From: Bacillus bingmayongensis
GTDB lineage: Bacteria > Bacillota > Bacilli > Bacillales > Bacillaceae_G
Direction of reading: 5' to 3'
NCBI RefSeq assembly: GCF_000299035.1
Contig: NZ_JH921522.1
Location: 1 to 64,000 of the forward strand
DNA length: 64,000 nt
In this document: one piece after another, positions 44,891 through 53,382 of the stretch
Layout: each line of letters opens with the position of its first letter
Position numbering within the stretch: position 1 is the stretch's first letter
Position numbers and translations under genes: made by a program
The notes under the pieces: generated by a model
The model's input: only the letters and a program-made list of their open reading frames with translations
What the model was told of the DNA's origin: nothing
Database searches by the model: none

Positions 44891-45661
44891 ATGGATACAC
44901 AACAACTTTATTTTTTAAATGATATTGGAAAACAAAAACCAGAAAGTATTCGCAATAAAAGCACCGCTTGTCCTTTTTGCGATACAGAAAACCTCACTGA
45001 TATTTTAGAAACCGAAAATTCTATCATCTGGTTAAAAAATAAATTTCCAACATTGAAAGATACGTTCCAAACAGTTCTTATCGAAACGGATAATTGTGAT
45101 GATCATATCGCAACCTATACACAAGAACATATGCAAAAATTAATTCGTTTCTCAATTAAACATTGGCTCGCTTTAGAAAAGAGCAATGAATTTACTTCCG
45201 TTATTTTATATAAAAATCACGGTCCATTTTCAGGGGGAAGTTTGCACCATGCGCATATGCAAATTATCGGAATGAAGTATGTAGACTGCCTGGAAAACAT
45301 AGCACCTAAAAACTTTCAAGGCGTAATCGTAAAAAAAGACGAACAGATTGAACTTAATATTTCTACACGACCAATTATCGGCTTCACCGAGTTTAATATT
45401 GTCATTGAAGACATGAAATCGATCGATATGATGGCACACTATATTCAGCAAACTGTGCGTTACATACTAACAGATTTTCATAAAGGATGTAGCAGCTATA
45501 ATTTATTCTTCTATCATCTCCATGAAAAAATAGTCTGTAAAGTTGTTCCTCGTTTTGTTGTTTCACCATTATATGTCGGGTATAAAATCCCTCAAGTTTC
45601 TACAAAGCTAGAAGATGTGAAGCAACAACTCGCACGATATTTTACGAGAAAAGGTGAGTAA
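44891..45661 (+). CDS. GalT/HIT-like DUF4931 family protein
   Basis: 256 residues. CPFCDTENLT near residue 28 (zinc cysteines as in galactose-1-phosphate uridylyltransferase) and HHAHMQIIGM near 122 (HIT-type nucleotide transfer histidines). Probably binds or transfers nucleotides; substrate unknown. Start behind AAAGGGG. Confidence 0.75.
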   Translation: MDTQQLYFLNDIGKQKPESIRNKSTACPFCDTENLTDILETENSIIWLKNKFPTLKDTFQTVLIETDNCDDHIATYTQEHMQKLIRFSIKHWLALEKSNEFTSVILYKNHGPFSGGSLHHAHMQIIGMKYVDCLENIAPKNFQGVIVKKDEQIELNISTRPIIGFTEFNIVIEDMKSIDMMAHYIQQTVRYILTDFHKGCSSYNLFFYHLHEKIVCKVVPRFVVSPLYVGYKIPQVSTKLEDVKQQLARYFTRKGE

Positions 45662-45663
45662 AA

Positions 45664-46164
45664 ATAAATTATATAGCTCGAAAAGCTACTATAAATGATA
45701 TAGAGTCATTAATTGATTTGCGCGTTTCCTTACTTAAAGAAGTAGATGGGCTGCATTCATATGAAGAGGAAGGTTCTTTCAGGCGCGCTACAGAACAATA
45801 TTTACAAGTTGAAATACAAACAGGAAATTTTATCGCTTATATAGCTACCGTCAATGAAAAAGTTGTTAGTATAAGTGGAGTAACTTTCTTTCATCGACCA
45901 CCTTATATAGAAAATTTAGAAGGCAAGGAAGCCTACATTTTGAACATGTATACTCTGCCGAAGTACCGTGGACATGGTATAGCCAAAAAATTACTAGAAT
46001 ACCGCTTAGAGGAATGTAAAGAAAACGGCGTAAAACGAATATGGCTTCATTCGTCTAAAGATGGTGAACCGCTATACAAAAAAATAGGCTTTACTAATAA
46101 ACAAAATGAAATGGAGCTTTTTCTGTTAGAAAAACAGAGTAGGTTCTTAGCACCTACTCTTTGA
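45664..46164 (+). CDS. GNAT family N-acetyltransferase with an ATA at the expected start
   Basis: 166 residues counted from the ATA at 45664. Acetyl-CoA loop TLPKYRGHGIAKKLLEYRLE and the C-terminal LYKKIGF are intact. A good AAAGGTGA site ends 6 nt before the ATA; an in-frame stop lies 9 nt upstream of it, and the next usable codon, TTG at 45718, has no ribosome site and would remove the first strand and helix (YIARKATINDIESLIDL). Either ATA is used or the start codon was lost by ATG to ATA. Acceptor substrate unknown. Confidence 0.75.
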   Translation: MNYIARKATINDIESLIDLRVSLLKEVDGLHSYEEEGSFRRATEQYLQVEIQTGNFIAYIATVNEKVVSISGVTFFHRPPYIENLEGKEAYILNMYTLPKYRGHGIAKKLLEYRLEECKENGVKRIWLHSSKDGEPLYKKIGFTNKQNEMELFLLEKQSRFLAPTL

Positions 46165-46687
46165 TTACCCCTTTATTTCGATAGTACACGTCCTCTAGCC
46201 CAACGTTATACTTCATATTTTGATCTGTCCACTCAGTTCCTAGATTGCCAGGCCACCCGGACGTATTTGCTATATATTTTAGTAATGCTAAATCTGTTAA
46301 ACCCTTTTGCACACCTCTTTTATACCCTTTCATTAAATGAGGCATGGCAATTTGGGCATTTGTCCGCGGGTCTTTCAATTGCTCGTCCGTTAGGTGATCA
46401 GGAGCAAGTCCCCCGCCTCGATGTAACTGAAATAATCCAAAAGAAGTGCCATTGTCTCCAACACTTCGCGGGTTCAAACGACTTTCATGCTCGGCAATTG
46501 TAAGAGGTATCCATTCTGGGAGATTTACTTTCTTTGCTTCTTCAATAATAATTTGTTTCATTTGTTTTGCTTCCTCTGAATCAACGTAACTTGTTTGATT
46601 CGTCAATCTTTCCATTCCTTCAGATTCTCCTTGGAAATATAAATACATCCCAAGAACAACTAAAAATCCTACAAAGAATTTTTTCAC
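46154..46687 (-). CDS. SLT-domain lytic transglycosylase-like protein
   Basis: 177 residues: an N-terminal signal anchor, then a lysozyme-like fold with catalytic Glu in IAEHESRLNPRS, followed by GTSFGLFQLHRGGG and a WPGNLGTEW region. Probably cuts peptidoglycan glycan strands outside the membrane. Its 3' end overlaps the convergent GNAT gene by 11 bp. Confidence 0.85.
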   Translation of the reverse strand: MKKFFVGFLVVLGMYLYFQGESEGMERLTNQTSYVDSEEAKQMKQIIIEEAKKVNLPEWIPLTIAEHESRLNPRSVGDNGTSFGLFQLHRGGGLAPDHLTDEQLKDPRTNAQIAMPHLMKGYKRGVQKGLTDLALLKYIANTSGWPGNLGTEWTDQNMKYNVGLEDVYYRNKGVIKE

Positions 46688-46979
46688 TACCTCTACCTCT
46701 TTCTATGCTGAAATTTGTCCCCTTTCAGCCCTTCCTTTACAATTACCTGCAATCTATCATCCTATTACTCTTAAATCATATCAAACAAGCATTCATCTTA
46801 ACATCATGCTTTAGACCGATTTTATGAACAATGCATAATAAAATAGTAAGAAAAATGTAGCATTCTTTCTCTATTATATATATGTAATTTTTACCATAAC
46901 CCATTTTACATGGATTCCACCTTTTTATTTGTATATAATTGTAAATTGAATTCTACAAAAAGAACAGGAGACTGCCTAC

Positions 46980-48632
46980 ATGAAAGGAAAGTTATTACTC
47001 TTTCTCACCATTTTACTACTCATTCCTATCCATACTTCTGCTCAAACAACGAAAAAGCCAAAAGTACTGATTTTGCATAGCACAGAAAACGGACAAGTTA
47101 CAAATGATATACAAATTTTAAATAATTTACTCGGACATTTTACAAGTGATATAACACTAAAAAATGCAGCACAGCCAAACGAACTTCCTACACAATCATC
47201 TTATACACATGTCATTTACATAGGAGAGAAAAAAGAGCACTTTTCTGATGAAACAAAACAATTTTTAGAAAGTTTTTCAGGCCCCTTATTATTTCTCGGG
47301 GAAAATATAGAACAATTACCAAATCGTTTTTCCTTTATTACGCTTAAAGAAGAACAAGTGCGAGTTCATACTTTACAATATCCAACACATCATCTCAAAA
47401 ACAACTTGCACGAAGATCGTTTGATTCAACAATTTGATACAGCTGGGGAATCTCCTCTTGCATATGCAATTGGTTCAAACGGTACATATCCCTTTATCGT
47501 GAAACAAAATCAATCCTATTACGTAGCGACATCACAGCTGTTTAATTGGACATCTCATTACGTTGGTGAAATGCTCTTTTCTTACTTCCAACAAAAACCG
47601 GAAACAAATAAACATCGTGCCTATTTACGCTTAGAAGATATACACCCAACAGCCGATACGAAGCAATTACAGAAAATCGCTGAACTATTAAAAGAAAAGA
47701 ATATACCTTATATGATTGCTGTCATCCCAGTGTATAAAGATCCAAGTACAGGAAAGACAATACACTTACAAGATAAACCTGAGTTAATAGATGTATTACG
47801 TTTTATGCAAGATAACGGCGGCTCCATCGTTATGCATGGCTATACCCACCAATTTTATGATAGTGAAACAGGAGAAGGATTTGAATTTTGGGATGTAAAA
47901 ACTGATCAACCGATCCGCCATCCTAATCATGAACAACCAAAAGCGAGACAGGATTTCGAGTCAGATACTGCTTATAAGGAATACGTGGAAAATGGTAAAA
48001 AATTTGAAGAAACGTATATAACAGAACATATTGAAAAAGGAATTGAAGAACTCGTAGCAGCTAAATTATACCCGCTCGCTTTTGAAGCACCGCACTATGC
48101 AATTTCACAAAAAGGGTATGAGATATTATCACGCTACTTTTCAACTTATGTAGGGCAATTACAGTTAGGTGACGCAACATGGAAAACCATGCACGCAACA
48201 GCCTTTTCAAGTAAACCATCTTTTTTACATGGGATGAAGGTGCTCCCTGAAACAGTTGGATTTATAGAGGCAGATCATCCTCATGCAGCTTCTAAAATGA
48301 AAGAACGTGCATTATCATTTACAAAGCTATCAGATGGCATAATCGGTTCCTTCTATCACCCATACTTAGGGATCACACCTCTCAAACAACTATTAAGTGA
48401 ATTAGAAGGCATTCCAAATATAGAATGGATTGATTTACAAAGAGAATCAAATGAAGTAAAGATGAAGGATATCCACATTACTTCTAATAAAGATGGTATC
48501 CATATTGATAAACCTTTTTCTTTAAGTGACACGATTGAATCTCTGAAGAAGTATGGATTTTTTCTCATACTTGGAATCGTCTTAATTGTATTTTTGTTAT
48601 TAATACGGCGTGCAAAACGGCTCGAATCATAA
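46980..48632 (+). CDS. DUF2334 polysaccharide deacetylase-like membrane protein
   Basis: 550 residues. N-terminal signal (LLLFLTILLLIPIHTSAQ), an N-terminal domain, a deacetylase-like barrel from about 215 (YLRLEDIHPTAD, SIVMHGYTHQF, AFEAPHYAIS), and a C-terminal membrane helix with RRAKR stop-transfer. Conserved Asp/His suggest a metal-dependent hydrolase facing the wall. Starts behind AGGAG. Confidence 0.8.
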   Translation: MKGKLLLFLTILLLIPIHTSAQTTKKPKVLILHSTENGQVTNDIQILNNLLGHFTSDITLKNAAQPNELPTQSSYTHVIYIGEKKEHFSDETKQFLESFSGPLLFLGENIEQLPNRFSFITLKEEQVRVHTLQYPTHHLKNNLHEDRLIQQFDTAGESPLAYAIGSNGTYPFIVKQNQSYYVATSQLFNWTSHYVGEMLFSYFQQKPETNKHRAYLRLEDIHPTADTKQLQKIAELLKEKNIPYMIAVIPVYKDPSTGKTIHLQDKPELIDVLRFMQDNGGSIVMHGYTHQFYDSETGEGFEFWDVKTDQPIRHPNHEQPKARQDFESDTAYKEYVENGKKFEETYITEHIEKGIEELVAAKLYPLAFEAPHYAISQKGYEILSRYFSTYVGQLQLGDATWKTMHATAFSSKPSFLHGMKVLPETVGFIEADHPHAASKMKERALSFTKLSDGIIGSFYHPYLGITPLKQLLSELEGIPNIEWIDLQRESNEVKMKDIHITSNKDGIHIDKPFSLSDTIESLKKYGFFLILGIVLIVFLLLIRRAKRLES

Positions 48633-48669
48633 AAAAATACCAAGCACAAATTTGTGCTTGGTATTTTTT
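48630..48669. terminator. Bidirectional terminator
   Basis: 16-bp perfect stem AAATACCAAGCACAAA/TTTGTGCTTGGTATTT between two convergent genes. Confidence 0.88.
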
Positions 48670-50176
48670 ATTCCAAATCAAAACGAGGCACTTTATCTAC
48701 TACCCATTGCTTATTCTCGTAGATCAACTCTATTTCTACTTCTTTTTTCACATCTTCATAGTCATTATACGTTTCTGCCGTCGCCAATATTTTTCCATCT
48801 TTTAGCTTAGCAGAAATAATTTTGGTATATTTAGTACCTGCTCCTGATCCCAAATCTCCAACAACATAGTGCATCTTTCCACCTATTTCCTTTATGTATT
48901 CACTTTTCATATACTTCGTAATGAAATCCTTTGAGAAATAAGTAGCTAATGATGTCTCTAATGCCGTCTTCGTATTATATGTAGGAAGTGTTAATTCCCC
49001 GTATGAAAAACGGTCTACTGGTTTCGTATTCCCTGTTGATGCTGAAACGGCAATATTAATAATCTCTTGTTGAGCGTTGACTACCTTTCGTAGCAATGCA
49101 TCATCAGATAGTCGTTTATCTTGCTTTTCATTTGATTTCTTTGTATCAAGATTTAGAATTAGACCATTATCTGTATATAAATGCATGTCACCGGCTATAA
49201 AGTATAAATAAGATTTAGATGGTTCAACCGCTCCATCATAAATTTGCTTTTCATTCCCACCATTAATCTTTCTTTTATAAACACCGTCTTTTTTTAAGTA
49301 ATAGAAGGAATCTCCTTTTATATTCATCTTTAAGGCATCTTTTATTTCTAATGTCTCTCTATTTTGTTGAACATCCAACTCATATATACCCTTATCTCGT
49401 TTTTGATTATCTAAATTCAACGAAAAATCTACAATTGCATATAGTTTTTCCTTATTGTATGTACCACTAGATATTTCTGCAAAACTTTCCTTTGACCAAG
49501 TTTGGTCACCTTTGCTCACTTGTGTGCCACGAAATTTATTCCAGTGCACAATATTATCATCGATCGTTTCAGCCCAACCAGATGTTTTAATCGGTGACTC
49601 TTCTTCTTGTCCTGTTTTCAAATCCAATTTCACAATCCCTACAATATCAAACCCACCATGTTCAGAATACTTTTTCGTATAGAATAACGATTGATCCTTT
49701 ACGTAAACGTAATTTGTATTTGTTTTCAGCGTATCTAATTTCTTTGTAGAAATATCATATTTCATCAAAGAAGGCATTACATTTGTATTCGTATTTTTCT
49801 CTCGATCCCAGTGGATAAAATATAAAGCCTTATCTTTTATATTTATATAAGAAGCGTTTACTCCCTTTACGACAAGCTCCGATGTTTGAAACTTATCTTT
49901 CGTACGATAAATGCCCCCTGTATTTTTATCACCATTTACCGCATAGTAGATCCAACCATCACCTTCTGCCATTTTTCCTTTATTAGAGATATTTCCGATC
50001 GCATTTCCTCTTTTCTCATTTTCTTTCATTTGTTCTTTTACTGCTGGATCAACTTCTTTTATTTCTTGTCCTATACTTGTGGTCGTCGCTTTCTTCTCTG
50101 TTTCACATCCCAATACAGAAATCACCATAGCTGCCGTCATAATAGCAACAGCCATTTTTTTATATACTCTCCCCAC
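48668..50176 (-). CDS. Lipoprotein with beta-propeller-like (DUF5050-type) repeats
   Basis: 502 residues. Lipobox VLGC (Cys24), then repeats of the form W-I-Y-Y / Y-F-I-H-W with SYLYFIAGDMHLY and LYAIVDFSL, as in DUF5050 propellers, and a C-terminal NTF2-like region (about 380-500). Function unknown; a surface sensor or binding protein is plausible. GTG start with a distant GGAG; the exact start is uncertain. Confidence 0.7.
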   Translation of the reverse strand: MGRVYKKMAVAIMTAAMVISVLGCETEKKATTTSIGQEIKEVDPAVKEQMKENEKRGNAIGNISNKGKMAEGDGWIYYAVNGDKNTGGIYRTKDKFQTSELVVKGVNASYINIKDKALYFIHWDREKNTNTNVMPSLMKYDISTKKLDTLKTNTNYVYVKDQSLFYTKKYSEHGGFDIVGIVKLDLKTGQEEESPIKTSGWAETIDDNIVHWNKFRGTQVSKGDQTWSKESFAEISSGTYNKEKLYAIVDFSLNLDNQKRDKGIYELDVQQNRETLEIKDALKMNIKGDSFYYLKKDGVYKRKINGGNEKQIYDGAVEPSKSYLYFIAGDMHLYTDNGLILNLDTKKSNEKQDKRLSDDALLRKVVNAQQEIINIAVSASTGNTKPVDRFSYGELTLPTYNTKTALETSLATYFSKDFITKYMKSEYIKEIGGKMHYVVGDLGSGAGTKYTKIISAKLKDGKILATAETYNDYEDVKKEVEIELIYENKQWVVDKVPRFDLE

Positions 50177-50291
50177 TCTTTTTCCCCATCTCCTTTTATT
50201 AAAACCTCGATGTATATTATAAATTATAGAAAATAATAGAAATAATATCCATATACTTCAAATAAAAAAGGATAGAGGCTTTTCTTTACCT

Positions 50292-51056
50292 CTACCTTTT
50301 CCCATAAAACTGAACTGTATTTTGATATATTTGCTCTGCTACCTCTTCTATTGGCAATTGTTTAATCTGACTAATCTCCACTAGCACATCTTTAATCATA
50401 TTCGGATGTGTCATTATATCTTCTTGAAATTCCCAAGGTCCATCGGTTTCTACCATCATATATTCTAATGGATAAAACGATACAATCTTTCTAATTTTCT
50501 CCTTCTTCATAACATCTGGTGTGATTGAAATGTAGTATCCATTTTGAATCATTCGCTCCATCGTTTTTTTACTCCCCTTAAACCAATGAAAATGCGCACG
50601 TGATATCTCATACTGTTCCAGTAAATCACATACAATATCAGCGTCTTCATAGACTGCATGTAAAACAATCGGTAAATTGAACCTTTTCGCAAGTATGATA
50701 AATCTCTCTAACACCTCTACATAATAACCTAATACGATATCTTGCTGTTCTTGCCTTAAGTAATATGGCAAGCCGACCTCTCCTACAGCAACAAGCTTTT
50801 TTGCATTCTCCTCAATTAACTTATAAATTTGCTCACATTCTTTTTCATTGATTACTTGCTCCGGATGAAAACCAAGTGCTGGATGTACAAATGAATGTTG
50901 TTTGGCTAAAGATAATGTTTGTTGACAAGAATGATAGTTCATCGATACCGCAATCATACCTTCAATCTCGTCCGCTCCTCTTACATTATCAATTAAATGT
51001 ATTTGTTCTTCTTTCCTATATTGATCTAAATGTATATGACTATCGATCCACCGCAT
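50292..51056 (-). CDS. TatD family hydrolase
   Basis: 254-residue metal-dependent amidohydrolase-fold protein: DSHIHLDQY, ALGFHPEQ, GEVGLPYY, VLHAVY, FHWFKGSK and VETDGPWEF supply the metal ligands. TatD members are 3'-5' DNA exonucleases or deoxyribonucleases; this divergent branch is uncharacterised. The start MRWIDSHIH follows AGGAG. Confidence 0.87.
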   Translation of the reverse strand: MRWIDSHIHLDQYRKEEQIHLIDNVRGADEIEGMIAVSMNYHSCQQTLSLAKQHSFVHPALGFHPEQVINEKECEQIYKLIEENAKKLVAVGEVGLPYYLRQEQQDIVLGYYVEVLERFIILAKRFNLPIVLHAVYEDADIVCDLLEQYEISRAHFHWFKGSKKTMERMIQNGYYISITPDVMKKEKIRKIVSFYPLEYMMVETDGPWEFQEDIMTHPNMIKDVLVEISQIKQLPIEEVAEQIYQNTVQFYGKR

Positions 51057-51108
51057 CTTTATCATCTCCTACACCCATTTTAATATGATATTCAAGAGTG
51101 AGTGCAAA

Positions 51109-51142
51109 TAAAAAACAAGAAGGAAGCTCCTTCTTGTTTTAT
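51109..51142 (-). terminator. Terminator of the 51.2-kb peptide gene
   Basis: AAAACAAGAAGGA/TCCTTCTTGTTTT stem with T-run on the minus strand, 9 nt after the peptide stop codon. Confidence 0.83.
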
Positions 51143-51150
51143 CATCTATA

Positions 51151-51264
51151 TTATTTAACAATTAAATTTGTAATTATATCAAAAAGTCCAACACATACGA
51201 CAGCAACAGTAAAGTATCTACAGAAATCTTTTATCGGAAACTTAACTACTTCTTCTTTTTGCAT
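51151..51264 (-). CDS. Tiny single-helix membrane peptide
   Basis: 37 codons behind AGGGAG. Polar start MQKEEVVKFPIKDFCR, then a hydrophobic helix TVAVVCVGLFDIITNLIV and a final K. Own promoter with a perfect BceR-like operator and own terminator. It is not closely similar to the other tiny peptides but shares their promoter and size. Function unknown. Confidence 0.7.
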   Translation of the reverse strand: MQKEEVVKFPIKDFCRYFTVAVVCVGLFDIITNLIVK

Positions 51265-51313
51265 CCCATTCTTCTCCCTTCTTATTACCTTTCCTAATTT
51301 TTTATCTATTTTT

Positions 51314-51377
51314 ATTATGCAAAAAATGTGACAAATAAGCTATCGAATTAACTTACGAAAACATTACAATGTTGTAA
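51314..51377 (-). promoter_or_regulatory. BceR-like operator and promoter of the 51.2-kb peptide
   Basis: Minus strand TTACA-N4-TGTAA (51377-51364), GTAAG, AATTCGATAG, -35 TAGCTT (51342-51337), 17 bp, -10 CATAAT (51319-51314). Confidence 0.72.
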
Positions 51378-51493
51378 GGTTTTAAAAAATAGCCTCATCT
51401 CATAATGAGATGGTATTATCCCCTTTAAGTAGACAGTGTAAAAAGACCATGTACATACATGGGTGTTACACTATTACTTGGAGGGGATTTTTC

Positions 51494-51814
51494 GTGGTTA
51501 AAAAAGGTACAACATTCAATACGTATTCAGATGGATTAAAACTATCAGCTGTTCAAAGTTATTTAAATGGAGAAGGCAGTTATCAAGCTATAGCTAAGCA
51601 ATATAATATCAGGAGCTCTACACAACTTAAGGATTGGGTGAAAAAATATAAAGAATTGGGTGATATTACAGATACTCGTGGAAAAAATAGCGGAACTCAA
51701 GGTATTCCTAATCCTCTAAAAGGAAAACGTGTCCATTTTAACAGTGTGGAGGAAGAGAGAGACTACTACAAGGCACAGGTTGCATATTTAAAAAAGCGTT
51801 ATCCAAATCTGTAA
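51494..51814 (+). CDS. IS3-family transposase OrfA
   Basis: 106 residues, GTG start 6 nt after GGAGGGG. N-terminal helix-turn-helix (AVQSYLNGEGSYQAIAKQYN) that binds the IS ends. Ends with TTA AAA AAG, an A6G slippery heptamer at 51790-51796 typical of programmed -1 frameshifting. Confidence 0.88.
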   Translation: MVKKGTTFNTYSDGLKLSAVQSYLNGEGSYQAIAKQYNIRSSTQLKDWVKKYKELGDITDTRGKNSGTQGIPNPLKGKRVHFNSVEEERDYYKAQVAYLKKRYPNL

Positions 51815-51867
51815 ATGGAGGTGCACTGAGGCACAAGGAGCGATATCGTATCATTGAATCGTTAAAA

Positions 51868-52689
51868 ATGAAATATCCGATCACTTGGCTTACTAAATTC
51901 GCAGGTGTACATCGAGCGGGTTATTATAAATGGATCCGTGCGAAAACAGCTAAAAATGTACGATCAGAAGCGGATCAACAATTAAAAAAAGTGATACAAT
52001 CTATCCACCTGAAGTACAAACAATACGGCTATCCACGTATGAAAATAGCTTTACAGGAGGAAGGTTTCTTTGTAAATCATAAAAAGGTTTATCGATTAAT
52101 GAGTGAGCTCAACATTCAATCTATTATTCGTAAGAAGCGACGCTTCTTTAAAGGGAATTATTCGAATACTTTTCCGAATGTTTTAAACCGTGAATTTAAA
52201 AATCGAAAACAAAATGAAGCGCTCGTTACAGATATTACGTATTTACGAATCCAAGATGGATTTCGCTATCTTTCTGTCGTGCAAGACATTTATAATAATG
52301 AAATTGTTTCTTGGAAAATCTCTAGACGCAATGACAATGAACTCGTATTAGATACGCTTGAAAATTTGGTACAAAAAAGAGATGTGCGTGGAACCATTCT
52401 TCATTCAGATCAAGGGTTCCAGTACACATCTCATGTCTACAACAAACGACTTTCAGATTTGGGTATCATCGGCAGCCACTCTCGCAAAGGAAACTGCCAT
52501 GATAATGCCTGCATCGAGTCATTTTTCTCCCATTTTAAATCGGAGATGTTGTATTTACACCATTTTAAAACAGAAGAAGAAGTAGTACAAGCAATTGAGG
52601 AATATATCTACTTCTATAACTATAAACGATTCCAAAAACGACTCAACCACCGAGCTCCGATAGAATATCGAATCTTGATGGCTGCCTAG
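51868..52689 (+). CDS. IS3-family transposase OrfB (DDE integrase)
   Basis: 273 residues from the first ATG; the frame is open back to the slippery site, so the working protein is an OrfAB fusion made by -1 frameshift. Catalytic DDE: VTDITYLRI, LHSDQGFQY and NACIESFFSHFKSE. All three acidic residues are intact, so the element may still move. Confidence 0.9.
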   Translation: MKYPITWLTKFAGVHRAGYYKWIRAKTAKNVRSEADQQLKKVIQSIHLKYKQYGYPRMKIALQEEGFFVNHKKVYRLMSELNIQSIIRKKRRFFKGNYSNTFPNVLNREFKNRKQNEALVTDITYLRIQDGFRYLSVVQDIYNNEIVSWKISRRNDNELVLDTLENLVQKRDVRGTILHSDQGFQYTSHVYNKRLSDLGIIGSHSRKGNCHDNACIESFFSHFKSEMLYLHHFKTEEEVVQAIEEYIYFYNYKRFQKRLNHRAPIEYRILMAA

Positions 52690-52814
52690 TCTTTTTTATA
52701 GCTGTCTACTTGACAGGGCTAACACCAAGATAAGGCCTATTCAATAGTTGGTTGTTTTTCAAACATTCATCATCATTTCAGACAGAAAGTTATATGTTCA
52801 AACTTTCTACTTGT

Positions 52815-52878
52815 ATTGTAATAGAATTCGCATATGGCAACTATCGAATTACCTTACATGTACCTTACAATGTTGTCA
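52815..52878 (-). promoter_or_regulatory. BceR-like operator and promoter, orphaned
   Basis: Minus strand TGACA-N4-TGTAA (52878-52865), GTAAG, AATTCGATAG, -35 TAGTTG (52843-52838), 17 bp, -10 TACAAT (52820-52815). Downstream only ATGATGATGAATGTTTGA is left of a peptide gene before the IS. Confidence 0.68.
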
Positions 52879-53039
52879 TGAACAATATCACTTTTAACAA
52901 ATTAGCTGTAATCAGACTTGCTAGCGTTGCAGCTCTACTTACAGCTTGGCCTAGTATAAACTTGTTTCTACTTTCTTGTTATATAGTTAGAGCTCCTAGA
53001 TTCCATACTCACTGTCTAATTAAAACATATTATATATAA
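52878..53039 (+). pseudogene. Decayed hydrophobic tiny-peptide gene
   Basis: Starts MNNITFNKLAVIRLASVAAL then LTAW, clearly homologous to the gene at 63869 (MNNITCNKLDFIGLASGAAL, LTAF). It has lost DFIG and SGA residues, runs past the usual stop, and its ATG overlaps the last base of an operator, so it has no ribosome site. Confidence 0.65.
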
Positions 53040-53045
53040 AACTAT

Positions 53046-53226
53046 CTTGATTTTTCGACATATAAGTCACTGCTACGAAGAATAAAAGGTGACCTGCACT
53101 CGTTTTCTCCCTTTGTTTTAACTTGGCATGATGCAGAAGAGGGTCTGACCGCTTCTATGCTTGGCCGGATGCTCTCTCCCACCTAAAAAGAAAGGTTTAT
53201 GTCAGTTTTTCAATTCGTATTTATAT
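53046..53226. repeat. Second intergenic repeat family, copy 2
   Basis: About 181 bp co-linear with 27365-27546, sharing the long identical blocks listed there. A short bcr1-like repeat follows 50 bp later, so both copies lie beside a bcr1-like element. Confidence 0.75.
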
Positions 53227-53276
53227 AGTAATTGTATATTCAAATACTGATAACGAAAAATTTCTTCTTTAAAAGA

Positions 53277-53330
53277 TTTATCCCGCATTAACGGGCAGTA
53301 AGATTCCCACTGATTAAAGTTTCACTTTAT
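53277..53330. repeat. Short bcr1-like repeat
   Basis: 54 bp flanked by TTTAT on both sides: TTTATCCCGCATTAACGGGC, AGTAAGATTCCCACTGATTA, AGTTTCACTTTAT. It equals the two outer ends of the full repeat joined without the central module. Confidence 0.75.
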
Positions 53331-53382
53331 ATGCAATAAAAGACTGTAATACACTCGCCATGTTACAGTTTTTTACAATGTT

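Larger units (their letters stand above)
51420..52718 (+). mobile_element. IS3-family (IS150-like) insertion sequence, intact
   Basis: 1299 bp. Terminal inverted repeats CCCCTTTAAGTAGACAG and (inverted) CCCTGTCAAGTAGACAG match at 13 of 17. Two overlapping-phase ORFs with a frameshift signal. No clear target duplication at the ends. It sits between two promoters of the tiny-peptide family. Confidence 0.85.

Noticed and set aside
51391-51413. CATCTCAT/ATGAGATG hairpin left of the IS as part of the element
   Set aside because: It lies outside the inverted repeats; it may be the target site but does not belong to the IS ends.
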